From Nereocystis luetkeana (lineage: Eukaryota; Sar; Phaeophyceae; Laminariales; Laminariaceae): DNA of 64,000 nt. The position numbers were made by a program, and so were the translations under genes. The stretch is taken from the NCBI GenBank assembly GCA_031213475.1, contig JARUPZ010000010.1, positions 1,989,001 through 2,053,000 on the forward strand. The letters are read 5' to 3'. Position 1 is the first letter of the stretch. Every line of letters starts with the position of its first letter. Below are positions 46,287 through 58,126 of this stretch, piece after piece. Under the pieces are notes generated by a model. The model saw nothing but the letters and a program-made list of their open reading frames with translations, was not told where the DNA came from and made no database searches.

Positions 46287-46874
46287 TTATAACGCCTCCC
46301 CCCAGTCCCCCCTCCCGCCCCCCCCCCCCTCTCCCTTGTGTCTACAGTCTGCACTACTACTCGTAGCACCTCCTCTTTTCTCGGGTGGCTTGAGATGTTT
46401 GGCCTCACCAATAAAAAATCTTCTACGGCCGCCTCCCCTCTCTTCGTTGAACTGCTGAACCCCCACTGACCCCAAGCCAAACAATGCACCTTCTCCCTCC
46501 GCAAGCAATATAACTAGAGCTGGCGTAAAACGTACGGAAATCGACGAGCAGTGGGAATGCTGAACCCTACGTATGTATGCGCGACTACAAACAAAGCGAG
46601 TAACAGGGGCGAGGAAGAAAGGCATTGAGTGCAAAGACCTCCTGCGAGTTGATTGGACGAGCTGCTGGAAAGTAAAAGCGACGATAAAGCCACCGCCAGA
46701 AAATACACGTGCAGTTGTTGATCTCACTTTAACCCATCGCCAAAACTCTAGTCCGTGGCCGCAGAGGACAGGCTCCAATAACTCTGGAGTGGAAGAACAC
46801 TTCACTAATTTCGAGAACCGCACGACCGATTTTGAGTTGCTTTCTGGGTCTAGAACAGCTGCAACATTCAACAT
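46287..46874 (-). CDS. hypothetical 195-aa ORF, doubtful
   Basis: A minus-strand frame with mixed composition for the first 140 residues and a Gly/Arg-rich end caused by a C-rich tract (46305-46335). No family was recognised. It lies between two tRNA genes and overlaps a 106-codon plus-strand frame. Its length is near what chance allows. Confidence 0.18.
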   Translation of the reverse strand: MLNVAAVLDPESNSKSVVRFSKLVKCSSTPELLEPVLCGHGLEFWRWVKVRSTTARVFSGGGFIVAFTFQQLVQSTRRRSLHSMPFFLAPVTRFVCSRAYIRRVQHSHCSSISVRFTPALVILLAEGEGALFGLGSVGVQQFNEERGGGRRRFFIGEAKHLKPPEKRGGATSSSADCRHKGEGGGGGRGDWGEAL

Positions 46875-46984
46875 TCTGAAATTATTTTATTAAACATAAA
46901 ACTAAAACGCGTGTAGAGTACGTATCTAACCTTTCCGGCCAGGAAAAAAACGAGGTATCACCTGTATGTGCCCAAAATGCAAAA

Positions 46985-47057
46985 TGCCTCCAACCGGGAT
47001 CGAACCAGTGACCTTGGCAACTTCAGTGCCACGCTCTCCCAGCTGAGCTATAGAGGC
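46985..47057 (-). tRNA. tRNA-Phe (GAA), copy 2
   Basis: Identical to copy 1 over all 73 nt. Oligo-T stops (TTTTG..TTTT) follow it. Imperfect direct repeats of about 35 bp (landmark TATCACCTGTATG at 46954, TGTCACCTGTATG at 47112) flank this copy, which suggests the duplication path. Confidence 0.97.
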
Positions 47058-47432
47058 GTATATACGAGCACCGAACGTAACTAACTTTTTTCCAGTCAAG
47101 AGAAAACAAGGTGTCACCTGTATGCCAGTGTGTGTTGTCTTCACGTCAAACCGTTCTTTCTACCCAACTACATCAGCACACCCAGTGTCCGTCCTGATTC
47201 CTAATCCTAGAGCGATACTAATTACGTGGTCACACTCTGTGAGACAGAGAAGAACACCGAAACAATGATCACCAATGCATGGGTAAATCACGTGAAATGC
47301 CAACGTGCCGGGTACGAGAACACAACAACACGAGCAACGTAGAGCAAAACGAAAAGAAAAAACGAAAAAGGAAAATCGATAAATGAAATTAAACATAGTA
47401 CAGGTGACGCAAAGAAAACACAAATACTGCTA

Positions 47433-47537
47433 TTACGGGGGACCATAGTAAATAGGACCAAATACTGTTAGTAAAAATAGCGAAATATATAGGTTTTTGT
47501 GGGCACCGTAGGTCCCATTTAATATGATCCCCCGTAA
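47433..47537. mobile_element. MITE family A, copy 4
   Basis: TTACGGGGGACCATAGTAAA at the left and the complement of TTACGGGGGATCATATTAAA at the right, 105 bp. Located between tRNA copies 2 and 3. Confidence 0.85.
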
Positions 47538-48464
47538 TATTAAGAGAAGTAAAGCATACATGCTCGAGAGGAGCAGATCACTGCTGCACGGACGAAGCAA
47601 CACGAGGGAGAGGAAGATAGCCTCATAAGGACGGCGCGGGGGGAAAGGAAACAACGAGAGAAACAAGGCAAAAAGCAAAAGCAAGAAGAGAGACCAGAGA
47701 ACAAAACCGTACTGAAGGCGGTGATAGTAACATGGATTCACGTCTCGGCTTCAAAACGGATTAGGGGACCTTGCCACACCCTCTGCCGTCTCCTTCCCAC
47801 TCTCGTCAATAGCGATGTCAAGTGTCAGTACTGCTGCTGTAGCGCCCGCCCCCATTGAACAACACAACAAGAAACAACACAAAAAACTACTAGATTTCGA
47901 TGGCTAGTCGGATCGAAACGGCACACACAGTGGTCCTACACAGAAAGGTTAATAACACATGGTCGGATGGCAAACAAACGCAATAATGACAAAACGCATT
48001 TCACATTATTCTGAGTATTTTTCTTGCCATCCGGCAATACGTTGAACGAAAGCACTCCGGAGGAAGAAAACCACGGGAACAAAAGGAGCCCAACGCACAC
48101 TACAAGTATAAATAGGGTCTATCCCCCTTCTCTACTTACCTCCGGGTTGAGCTCTATCTACCCCGTTTGCTATATTTACCCCTTCCAACTCATACAGTAG
48201 TACGTCGCTCTATGCGACAAAACATCGGCGGGATTCTCCAACACACCAAATTGTCGAACACCCAAACCAAATCGGTCCTCCTCCCCCCTTCATTTTCGAC
48301 GCACTCACTCGAAATGCATCAGATATCAATACTGCTGTGGGAACGGAGAACATAGAGATGTGGGCGTACGTTCGTTCGTGTATACCGGCATTGAGTATCT
48401 GGAACACCAAAAGAGGAAAGTGGACGTATAGTCTAGAATACAGACAATAGTACGAAAAACGTAA

Positions 48465-48537
48465 TGCCTCCAACCGGGATCGAACCAGTGACCTTGGCAA
48501 CTTCAGTGCCACGCTCTCCCAGCTGAGCTATAGAGGC
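48465..48537 (-). tRNA. tRNA-Phe (GAA), copy 3
   Basis: Identical to the other four copies. The minus-strand downstream sequence ACGTTTTTCG supplies the Pol III stop. Flanks differ from those of the other copies. Confidence 0.97.
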
Positions 48538-48825
48538 TATTTGTACCAATCGAACAATAAATTGTCGTCACTACATTATCGTATTACTATTTTCATCGCC
48601 GTGCGTAAATACTCGACCTCGTATTGAGACATCATTTGTATTGTGTTCGCCATACCCGACAATGTATATGCAGCATGAGCGTCAACATTGGTCACTCATA
48701 CCGCGAAGAAGCTGAAACCCGAAAGGGAAACAACAAAAAAAGGAAATCTAATGGCCGAAATATTCATGACTGCCGGGGCTTCTCAGCCGAGGAACTCTAC
48801 CTAATAAGGCATGCCTTACTATCGT

Positions 48826-49335
48826 TAGAACATCATCTACTCAATATCGTTGGAACACCGTCTACCCAATATCGTTGGAACACCATCTACCCAATATCGT
48901 TTGAAGACCATATACCCAATTTCACTGGGAATACCGTTTACCCAATATCGTTTGAACATCATTTACCCAATGTCACTGAGAATACCATCTACACATTAAC
49001 GTTGGATACCACCTACCCAATGCCACTGGGCATACCATCTACCTGGTACGCAATACCGTTAGAATACCGTTGGAGCACCATCCACCCAATGTCACTTGGC
49101 ATGCGTGATGTGAATGGCTGGGGTAAGGTCATATCGCACATACATGCCATCTACCCCACATAATATTATTATTATTCCTCTTGCCATCTGACAATGTGCA
49201 GCATGATCTTCAACATATATATATAATATCGTTGGAACACCATCTACCACCCACCATATGTCACTGGGAATACCATATACCCAGTATCGTTGGAACACCG
49301 TCCAGCCAATGTCGTTGGAACACCATTTTTTCCCC
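48826..49335. repeat. 25-bp minisatellite (GTTGGAACACCATCTACCCA)
   Basis: About ten imperfect units at 48826-49100 and three more at 49225-49325, separated by unique sequence. Core CAATATCGTTGGAACACC with CATCTACC. It creates a 179-codon plus-strand frame (48624-49163) with repeating Tyr-Pro-Ile/Asn residues. I treat this as non-coding because the unit length and its changes do not respect the frame. Confidence 0.85.
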
Positions 49336-49639
49336 GTGTTGTTATTATTCGTTGTATACTTAGGCCATCGGGTTGCGCCTGAATTTCGTTTTTATCTCAA
49401 AAGTCAATGTTCGGGTGAGGTTTACGTATACACTTCTTTTCAAGTCACAGGAGCCTCTGAAAAAAAATAGGTGCACCCCCCTCCCTCGTCGCACGTGCCA
49501 AAGGATATATAAAACAACGTCGGAGGACAGCTGGGGAAAAAGGACTACACGATTAAAAAAAGAGATGACGACAGGGTGCACGTGAACAAACAAACCAGAC
49601 ACCCCACTATACACCCCGCCTTCTTAAGACCCAGGTAGC

Positions 49640-50500
49640 GGGAGGAGGGGCGATATCATGCACGGCCGTAGTCGTATGTTAAGATCACGGATAGCGGGAC
49701 ACTTTGTATCCCTGGACAGATCTGCTTATTAAGCCGGTACTCGTTGGTACTCACGTTGATGTTCGCTTAGAGATAGAATGGTTTTATTCCTTTCGTGCAC
49801 GACGGAGACTGAGACCACGCTCGTGCCTCTCAGGAAAACCCCCGGTTTTCCACCTAAGATACGCCTCCCAAGTACTACAAATGCGACCCCCATGCCAGAA
49901 CCCAGGTAATTACCGGGCTTAGCCCACTCTGATGAGCCGTACATGCAGAATTATGGGAAAATCGTGGAAACCCCTATTCTACAAACTAGAACATGAGTCG
50001 AAGATGCGGCTCCTCAAAACCCACTCCCATATCTCTGAACGGCGAGGCAACGAAGCCGGCAAAGTACGCAAAAAAAATGAAAGGAAGACGGAGCCTTAAG
50101 GGGCAGGAAGAAATCGTCAACGAAAAATCATCGCCACGTCACCCGCGACGAGGGGGGGGCGAGGAAGATGCAGGGAAAAGTGAAAAGTGAAAAGTGAATA
50201 TAAAAAAAAACGATAAGTATCATAAAACGTATGACCATAGACCCCCCCAACCCTACGGGGGGTTATACTAAAACCAAGTAAACAAAACTCAAAAAAAAAC
50301 TCGCCTTTCGTAACTTCGCCCAAAAATCCCACCGCACTGGTTTGTTTTCCATCTTTTTTTTTTAGGAGTGCGTGTGATGCAATCGTTTTGACTTTTTGCT
50401 GTGCACCCTTGACACCTCTGGCACACCGCTCAAAAGGTCAAAATAAAAAACAAAACAAGTGGGGTGGGGTGGGATTTCTTTCTGTACGAATTAAAACAAA
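49640..50500. other. no gene recognised; repeat H fragments
   Basis: It contains short pieces of repeat H (CATGCACGGCCGTAGTCGTA near 49657, GTATGACCATAGACCCCC near 50229) and A/G-rich sequence with small frames. Confidence 0.4.
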
Positions 50501-50502
50501 AA

Positions 50503-50575
50503 TGCCTCCAACCGGGATCGAACCAGTGACCTTGGCAACTTCAGTGCCACGCTCTCCCAGCTGAGCTATAGAGGC
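50503..50575 (-). tRNA. tRNA-Phe (GAA), copy 4
   Basis: Identical 73-nt gene. TTTTTG and TTTT runs follow directly at the 3' end. Confidence 0.97.
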
Positions 50576-51570
50576 TGATCATGTAATATGATCGAAAATA
50601 AGGGTACATAGATAGATGACAAACAGGGGTATATCCCTCGAAAATGTTGACAGAAAGGGGGGCACTGCTCTTCATCGGGTTCAAGTTTCTCCATATATAG
50701 ATATATATAGATAATAGGTAGTCGTCAACATCAATCCAACGGCCTAGCACGACTTGTGCGGTTCCGTGGGGCACTATTATTCACATATTCACGATCATAA
50801 ATGCATCGCCTCCGAACAGGCCAAGGATCTGGCACAGGCACTCTCCTCTCCTCTCTAGCAGCCAAACGTCAATGGTGCCTGGTACGTACAGGTCACATAT
50901 CTGCGCACCTCGAGCGTACTATTTATCCACTAAGAGGCATCCGTTATACCCGGTATGTAAGAGGCACACTCTGTGTTTTTATATTTATAGTATCACGTAC
51001 GTACACGTACTGAATCGTAAAGGAACAATACAACAACCAGTGCACGGTGAAAAATAAATGCGTGTCAAAAAGGAGTACATACTCGGTATTCAACTTTGAT
51101 CCCTCTCGTTCACCCGCTATTAATAGTCATTCACGAAATAAAATAACGCAAACTCTGCATGATTGGGAGGTGTCCAGGGGGCTCGCCAAACGCTGGAGAT
51201 TTTGATTTGATGTCGGCCCGACGGAGAATATGGACGCCCCCGTCGGCGAAAAAAAGCCCCCAAAGTTGTTTGGGGGTGTACCCCTTCTTGGCCATTGGTC
51301 TTAAAACAGAAAAGAACAACGCCAAATCACCGAACTACAAATGGCATATTATTTTATTTTTTTACCATCTACTGTTGTAGTGGCAGCTCTTACGAGTATT
51401 CCAATCATACCATCCTCTTATAAAAGGGTACCTATACTCTGATGACTTGACACATGGAAAGTGCTATCAATCAGACCAGATCAGACCTGAATAATTGATA
51501 AAAACACAAATTATATACCTGGTACCAGGTACCAGGTATCATACGTACGTATCACCAGACAAAAATAAAA

Positions 51571-51643
51571 TGCCTCCAACCGGGATCGAACCAGTGACCT
51601 TGGCAACTTCAGTGCCACGCTCTCCCAGCTGAGCTATAGAGGC
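51571..51643 (-). tRNA. tRNA-Phe (GAA), copy 5
   Basis: Identical 73-nt gene. TTTTATTTTTG at the 3' end resembles the terminator of copy 1. The upstream 14 nt (CCTCTATAG gene start preceded by TATCTTCATTGATA on the minus strand) are not shared with the other copies. Confidence 0.97.
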
Positions 51644-51649
51644 TATCAA

Positions 51650-52380
51650 TGAAGATATAGCACCTGTAACGAACAACGTTCCCAAAGCACATTGTGGGGG
51701 TTGGTTCATACAGGTAATAATGCATACTGGTACCTAACATGACTACAGCAAAATTTCTGAGGCAGTCTCTCTTTGCCGGTGTATGTGCGCCAGGCAATAA
51801 TACCGGCACTATATACGTGTACACAAGCGGCGGCCGGGACTATTCCGCGATCACACTGATGGATGCCGTCTCTGCCAAGCGATCCACAGACACTATTAAT
51901 ACTGTAGCGGGCAACCACAGCACTATAGAAGGACCATTTCTACTGCTGTACCGGGCCTAATAAAGGACCCAACACAAGCAACTCAGGCTGAGATTTCGGG
52001 GGGAACAACAATTTCGGAAGCGATTGTACTAAATTTAGTGTAGAATACACCATTTATTTCTCAATTGAGAACGCTATAGCCCAGGCCAGTATATATACCC
52101 GTGTTTTTTACTACTGTTGATAGAAAAAGGGCGTTCCTGGAGCAACTGCTGTGTACCTGGTACTTGCTTACATAGCGGTCGGCTCCGTGACGTAGGTCCG
52201 TAGAGCGAGGATCATGTCACAGCCCTCACTACGGGTTTTGCTGATACTTCCTACGATTTTTTTAATTTTGTTTCCCCGCAACGTGTGCTTGAAATTTTTC
52301 ACGCCAAAAACATTGACCGCACAAGTAGCCTGGGACACCGTTGCTACGTAAGCATGATATCATTTTTTCTCACAGAGCAT
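51650..52380. other. no gene recognised
   Basis: A 73-codon plus frame (51739-51960) is the only protein-like piece and is too short to judge. Nothing else was seen. Confidence 0.3.
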
Positions 52381-52384
52381 TAAT

Positions 52385-52960
52385 GGGATGCCGCGGGATC
52401 CGTGGAGTGCCACCTGGGATCTCGCGGAATGTCGCGGGGCCCCACCTGGAACGTCGTGGGCGCCCGGCATCCACGTGGAATCCCGCAGTATCCCATAGGA
52501 TCTTCCGCGGGAACCCTCCCAGAGGCCAGGCATGTATTTTTAACGTGTACATTAATACATTTGTTGGCGGAATTCCGTGAGGTCCGCCGAGTGTATCATT
52601 GGATCCCACGGGATCCCACGGCACGTCATCCCGCGGGACTTCCCATGGAATCCGTGGGATTCCGCCGGACATCATAGGGGTCCCGCGGGGTCCCACCTGG
52701 CATCGTGTGAGATCCCGTTGGGTCCCGCGGGAACACGTTGAATCCTGCGGGAAGTCCAATGACAAATCTCACAGCACTCAAGTGCATTCCCACGCGAGTT
52801 CTCATGGGACCCTTCGGAACCCACGGTGCGCATCCAACTTCGTGTTGGTTCCATGGAACCGGGGTGGGCTGTCACTTCCTTAAAGAACCTCGGGATCACT
52901 CGCAAAGTCCGGAGGTATCCCATAAGAACCAAATGAGTTGCATGGATTCCCGTGGGAGGG
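52385..52960. repeat. degenerate GC-rich palindromic repeat, GGATCCCRYGGGA type
   Basis: Dozens of overlapping variants of TCCCGCGGGATCCCACGGGA, each close to its own reverse complement. Spacing is irregular and there is no fixed unit. Frames on both strands are Pro/Gly/Arg-rich artefacts. Confidence 0.75.
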
Positions 52961-53169
52961 GCAGATGGCTGAGGTTCTACGATTTTTCGCGGAATACATC
53001 CATAGCGCAAAGATTCCGTGCTTTACACGGGTTTCCACGGGTTCCCATGTAAGTGCTTGGTTTTTCGCTTGGAGGTCCGAATGTCCCCGCGAGAGCCGTC
53101 GGTTACCCGCCGGAATTACTGTGTGCTCCCGCGAGTACAGACGGGTTACCGCCAAGGGTCGTTCACGAG

Positions 53170-53690
53170 GAGTGTTTTTCGGGGTTTTTCATTATTTTTC
53201 CTGATTTTTTTCGGGAAAAGCCGACAAACTCCAATCTCGAAAAATGACGCCCTTATTTTTTTTCAGTTTTTCCAGGAAATTTAGGTACAAGGCTCTAGAG
53301 GATCGGGTAGCCCCAGGGGTGAGCGCACAAGGCTGACCAGGGTCGGTCATTCGCAAGTCATGACCGAACGCAGAAGGCGCAAAAGCTTTCTGGGCTCTCG
53401 TGGCCGAGTTCACAAGGTGATCGCACCGAGGTGAGGTGACCAACCGACTGAGCTCGATGAGGACATTAGCTGAGACTTTGTCGCGTTGGGCGTTGTAGCG
53501 TGCCGAGTTGGTGATGGATTCCATTCCCCAAGGCACCGACACCTGCCTGCGAGTCAGGCCGACGGCAGTGACGGTTCTGTGGTGGACGATTATTTCGCGA
53601 GCCAACTGAGGCACGTACTCGACAAGATTCAACACTCGCTGAATAATAGGGCGAAATGCCGAAATTTCAGGAAAAAAACAAATATTATAC
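53170..53690. mobile_element. 0.55-kb repeated element, copy 1
   Basis: Begins with a GTTTTTCGGGG / TTTCGGGAAAA block and CCAGGAAATTTAGGTACAAG, then ends with GAAATGCCGAAATTTCAGGAAA, so TTTCCTGAAATTTCGGC-like ends are inverted. The middle, with landmarks TTCCCCAAGGCACCGACACC and GAGACTTTGTC, is 147 codons open on the minus strand, but copy 2 shifts frame. Probably a decayed transposon fragment. Family unknown. Confidence 0.65.
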
Positions 53691-53699
53691 GTGCAGCTA

Positions 53700-54480
53700 A
53701 GACCGACCGTTAAGTTGCGCGATTTCCCGCGTCAAGTCCACCGGGTTCTCGTCCTGAGTCCCGCTGATTATCGCGAGTTCCTTGAACGAGTTTCCTCGAG
53801 TCCGCGAGTTCTCGCCTTAAATACCGCGATCTTGGGCGGGTTCCTGCGAGTTTCCGCCTTAGGTCCCGTCTGTTTCCGTATTTAATCCCGCTGATTATCA
53901 CGAGGTCCCGCCTTAAGTTCCGCGATCCCCGGCGGGTTCCAGCGAGTTCCTGCCTTCAGTCCGGTGTGTTCCCGCTTCAAGTCCGCGGGTTCCTGTTTGT
54001 TCCGGCGAGTATTTGCAGGTTCCCTGAAGTAGCTCGTGTTTCCATGCCATACCTTGCGTTATCGTTGTCCATGCTGTTCCTTGGGTTCCCCTGGAACTTT
54101 CCTCGGCCTCCCGCCTGATCGAGGATCCTCCTCGAAGAAAACGGGAAATCCCCCACGCGGGCAACCTGCTGAACTTCAGGTGGTAACGCGCGGGTTCCCG
54201 CAGGATCCTGCGATTTGTCTTCGGTCCCACGCGTCGCGGTGGGTTTCCGTGGGAAGCGCTGAAACGCGTGGTTTGCGGGTTATGCGCTCAGGACATGGGA
54301 CCTTTCGTGCTAACCGGAAGTTTTGAGCTTTCCAAGAGATTCTCATTCCGCCATATCCTGAAATTCTTCGATAATTAAGAATGGCATTCAGCGGGGTCTC
54401 ACAGGGTCGTGCGGGGGCACCTCACGGCATCCCACGGGGTCACATGGGTTCCCACGCAGGGTTCTCGTGCAACACGATGG
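53700..54480. repeat. degenerate GC-rich repeat, TTCCCGCGAGT type
   Basis: Irregular repetition of GAGTTCC, CGCGGGTTCC and CCGCCTTAAGTCC words, related in style to 52385-52960 but with a different core. It lies between the two copies of the 0.55-kb element. Confidence 0.7.
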
Positions 54481-54856
54481 GACTGTCCACGGGCGCAGGC
54501 CAGAAACCCCAATCTTGTGAATCTGGATCTACGAGCTTTGTGCGCTGCGGGACACGTATGACTACTACGAGTACAACTATCCAGTTGTAGGAATCGCTTG
54601 GTGGCGGATTGTGCTGGTCACTGCTTCTAGATCCCAAGGCAACTCGCGCTCCTGGTGCAATGGCAGCAACGTTGTCTACTACAACGAAGGTAAACATGAC
54701 ACACACCACAGAAGATAAATTGTGGTGTTTTTGTCCGTCCGCCGGGGGGGAAATTCCATTTAATTGCCGTGGTGAGTACCGGGAGGTGAGTATGTACTGG
54801 GGCATAATGTATTGCGGCCTAAAATACGCCTACCTAAGGGTCGATCTTAACGACGA

Positions 54857-55460
54857 GTGTTTTTAAGTTTTTTTCGGTATTTTCCCAAAAAATCGGTATT
54901 TTCCCGAAATATTTTCGGGCAAAACCGAAAAACTTCACCCCCCCAAAAATTCGCCTCGAAGTTTTTAGGGTATTTCAGGAAATTTAGGTACAAGGCCGTA
55001 GAGGATCGGGCAACCCCACCGCTCGAGCTGTGCCACCACTCGCGAGCGCACAGAGCTGACAGGGGTCGTTCCTAAGGTCACTCGCAAGTCATGGCCGAAC
55101 GCAGAAGGAGCTCTCGTGGCCGAGTTCACAAGGTGACCGCACCGAGGTGGCCGGCCGACTGAGCTCGGTAACGGCAATAGCTGAGACTTTGTCACTTTGG
55201 GCAAGCGTTGGCCGTTGTTGCGTGACGAGTTGGTGATGGATTTCACTCCCCAAGGCACCGACACCTGCCTACGAGTCACGCCGATGATTGTGGGGCCACC
55301 GCACGCATGGGTTCCGCGAGCGCAGCTGCTGTAGGGACGGTTCTGTGCCGGGTGGACGATTATTTCCCGAGCCAACGGAGGCACTTACTCTATAAGATTC
55401 AACCCTCGCTGAATTTGGTGAAATGCCGAAATTTCAGGAAACAACGAAATACAATTCGTG
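54857..55460. mobile_element. 0.55-kb repeated element, copy 2
   Basis: Same order of landmarks as copy 1 with small insertions (for example an extra 40 bp after the CGAGTCACGCCGA word). Ends with GAAATGCCGAAATTTCAGGA. Confidence 0.65.
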
Positions 55461-56284
55461 TCGTTAATATCGACCCTAAGACGATACAGTCGGTAGACCA
55501 AACGCTCGCAAACTCCTCGGGTTGCATCGCGAAATGTTGCGGACTACCACAGGTGCTGCAGAGCATTGCGCGTGGAGCGAGCGAAAAAGCTTCGCAAGTC
55601 CTCAAGACTACGTCTCGAGACCTATATAACGTCATACCCAAAATCGACTTCTTCACGCAGCAAACCCCTCTCGGCTTCTTGTATTGTCCTTGTTACTCGA
55701 CAGCACGTACCCGTCCGTCCCGAAACCGCCTTGCAACCACACACGCACGACAGGCGATCACCACGGACTCCATCCGCGGGCATCGAAATCGAATCGAAAT
55801 CGAATCGAAATCGGCATATCATACTACTACCGTGCACCCATAGGACAACACGAGACCCATATATACCAGGAACCGCGTGTTTTCAACGCGAACACTTTGT
55901 TCCTGCCCGTGCGAAGAATAATCGACCCCCATTCGAGGTACTCGTAGATCGCGGCAGTGGATAGCGGCACCATCAGATGCTTCGCCCCTATATAGTTACG
56001 TACAGCAGTGTAATTTCGATAGTTTTTTACAAAGTTCTTCAAAAAAATGTTTGACCTGCGAATTCTCACGCGTGCACTCCGAGACATGTTTTTTCCATAG
56101 CCAGTAAAAGAGATTGACTACGCATTGAAATTCGGTGGACCCATGGCGGCAGAACGCCAGACGCCGAAGCTGCCGCAGGCCGTGATCTAAGCTTCAGAGG
56201 TGTACTCAACAGGCACGTTAGGACGTGCGCGATCAGACGAACCGCACACCTGAACCGGCATACACAAGAGCTGGGTGCACCAAA

Positions 56285-56400
56285 AAGCATTGCTGAATGT
56301 CGACAAAACAAGCTTGCTGGGTGTCCAGAACAAGCTTGCTGGGTGTCCAAAACCAAATTTCTGGGCGTCCAGAACCATTTTTTCGGGTGTCCAAACAGCT
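56285..56400. repeat. about 30-bp tandem repeat just past the FemAB-like gene
   Basis: Four units with the pattern (C)TGGGTGTCCAGAACAAGCTT and variants. It starts about 40 bp 3' of the stop codon of the FemAB-like gene, so it may lie in its 3' UTR. Confidence 0.8.
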
Positions 56401-56439
56401 TTTTTTTTAGAGTCCAGTTGTGTGCCAAGCGTCAACGCT

Positions 56440-56592
56440 TCAGGCGAAGGCGCTGTCTCCCCCATCTTGTACACCGACAGCCTTCGCGGTTGCGCTGCTG
56501 CCGCCCGCCCTGTCCGCTAGGGCACTCCTACCGACCAAGTATTCCTCCGCCTCGTCGATCGATCGCCGCTCCTCGCTCAAGAAATCGTCGAC
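56440..56592 (-). CDS. FemAB-like gene, terminal exon h
   Basis: 153 nt, acceptor GCAACAG, stop TGA at 56440-56442. Encodes VDDFLSEERRSIDEAEEYLV and a Gly/Ala-rich tail of 30 residues not typical of the family. Confidence 0.9.
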   Translation of the reverse strand, partial: VDDFLSEERRSIDEAEEYLVGRSALADRAGGSSATAKAVGVQDGGDSAFA

Positions 56593-58126
56593 CTGTTGCG
56601 AACGCAAAAAAAAACACACGTGTTTCGTAAAAACGCGGTGCCTGACTTCCACAATATGTTTGAAGGTTCGAGTTTTGTTTTGGCAAGAATGCCTCCCGAA
56701 TCCACACGAAACCTGTCGGAGTTGAACGTTGGCGCGAACTGCTCGTGGTGCTGCTCATAAAGCGCTGCTCTGTGTTTGAGAGGCTACCAAAGTGCGCCAA
56801 ACAACGAAGATGTGCTTCCGCGGGGCGATTCACCAGATCATACCACTGTGCGGATTGCGCCAACCTTACGAGGAAGAACGACATACGATGGACCGTTAAC
56901 TAAAGGTACTCCTCGAACAACCCCGCGCTATGCAAGCCCCGTGTTCTACGCGTCACGCTGCCGATTTGGCAACCCCGGGCGGTAGTAGGAGCAGCCCAAG
57001 AGAACCGACTAAACAGTATCCTCGACGGACGCGAGCTGTGCAGGCGAAGCGCTCGGGCAAGCGCCATGCTGTTGCAATTTCAGGCGTCACGAAGCTCGTC
57101 GGAGTGAGAAAAAGTATGGCAGCAGAAAAAAATCAACTGATGGCAGCGGGTGCCGTACACGAAAAACTTGCTTCAGCCAGAGACATGCAAGCGAGCCGGG
57201 TAACCGGACGCAAAAGGTTAGAGGGGAACTACCGAGGCGTGCTAAAGCGGGATATGGCGGCGCTTGCTTACCGCTCCCCTCAGACCAGGGTGCGTGCAGA
57301 AATGGCAGCTATGTACGATGGCGGGGTCAAAGCCTCTCAGGAATTTGAAGTCGCCGCCGCCCGCCCCCGGCTCCATAACGTCCAGGCCGTTCTCGATGCA
57401 AAACTGCGGACGAAAAGACAGCAGGAGTGGAACCATTCCACGTTTTAGTACACACACGTTAAAACCAGCAGGATTTGTTGGGAAAGGTGAAAAAAACTTC
57501 AGGGGGAAAAGCCGAGCACATCAATATATATATATATGGAAGTGTTTTTGAAACATCGTGAGTTTCTGGCGTCATCACACAGTGGAACGTAGCGACGCCC
57601 GCATTCGCCCAAACTCCCCTTCACAGGACGGAATATTGGAGCAATCGCAACTATGATTATGTATTTTTTTCTCGCTTCGCCTCGTCGCGAGTGCGCGGTG
57701 GGCGGCCAAGAGCGGTCAGGAAGGCAGAAGGCGCCCACACAAGTCGGTCGCGCTCGGCTGTTCAACTAGTGTCCAACCAGTCGCAGCCGCTGCATTATCG
57801 CCGGGAAACGCGCGAGATGCAACCAGCAGGCCACACGCCGTAGTACTCGTGTATCTGAACCACTAAATCCAGGCTTACGCACACCCGGCTACACGCGAGA
57901 CATTGACACAAAGTCTATACGCGCCGAAGTAAGCGAGTGAAACGGTAAATCAGGGTGTTAAAAAACGGCCGTGCTTCTAAAGCACGCTTAAAATCCTGTC
58001 GCGTCGCGCCCTGCAAAACAAACATGCAAGGAGACCACGGAAATCTCAAAGCGTGTGCAATAAAGGGCCACCGTTTTATCATCACCTCAATCGCCTTGTA
58101 GTCTGTTAGGCGACGACAGCATCGTC

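Noticed and set aside
48624..49163. 179-codon plus-strand ORF with Tyr/Pro repeats
   Set aside because: It is generated by a 25-bp minisatellite whose unit is not a multiple of three. It has no flanking gene structure.
52370..53052. Several overlapping ORFs of 90-131 codons
   Set aside because: They arise from GC-rich palindromic repeats with few stops on either strand.
56930..57448. 172-codon plus-strand ORF with good protein-like composition
   Set aside because: It is antisense to exon g of the FemAB-like gene, whose minus-strand translation carries the conserved family block and correct splice borders.
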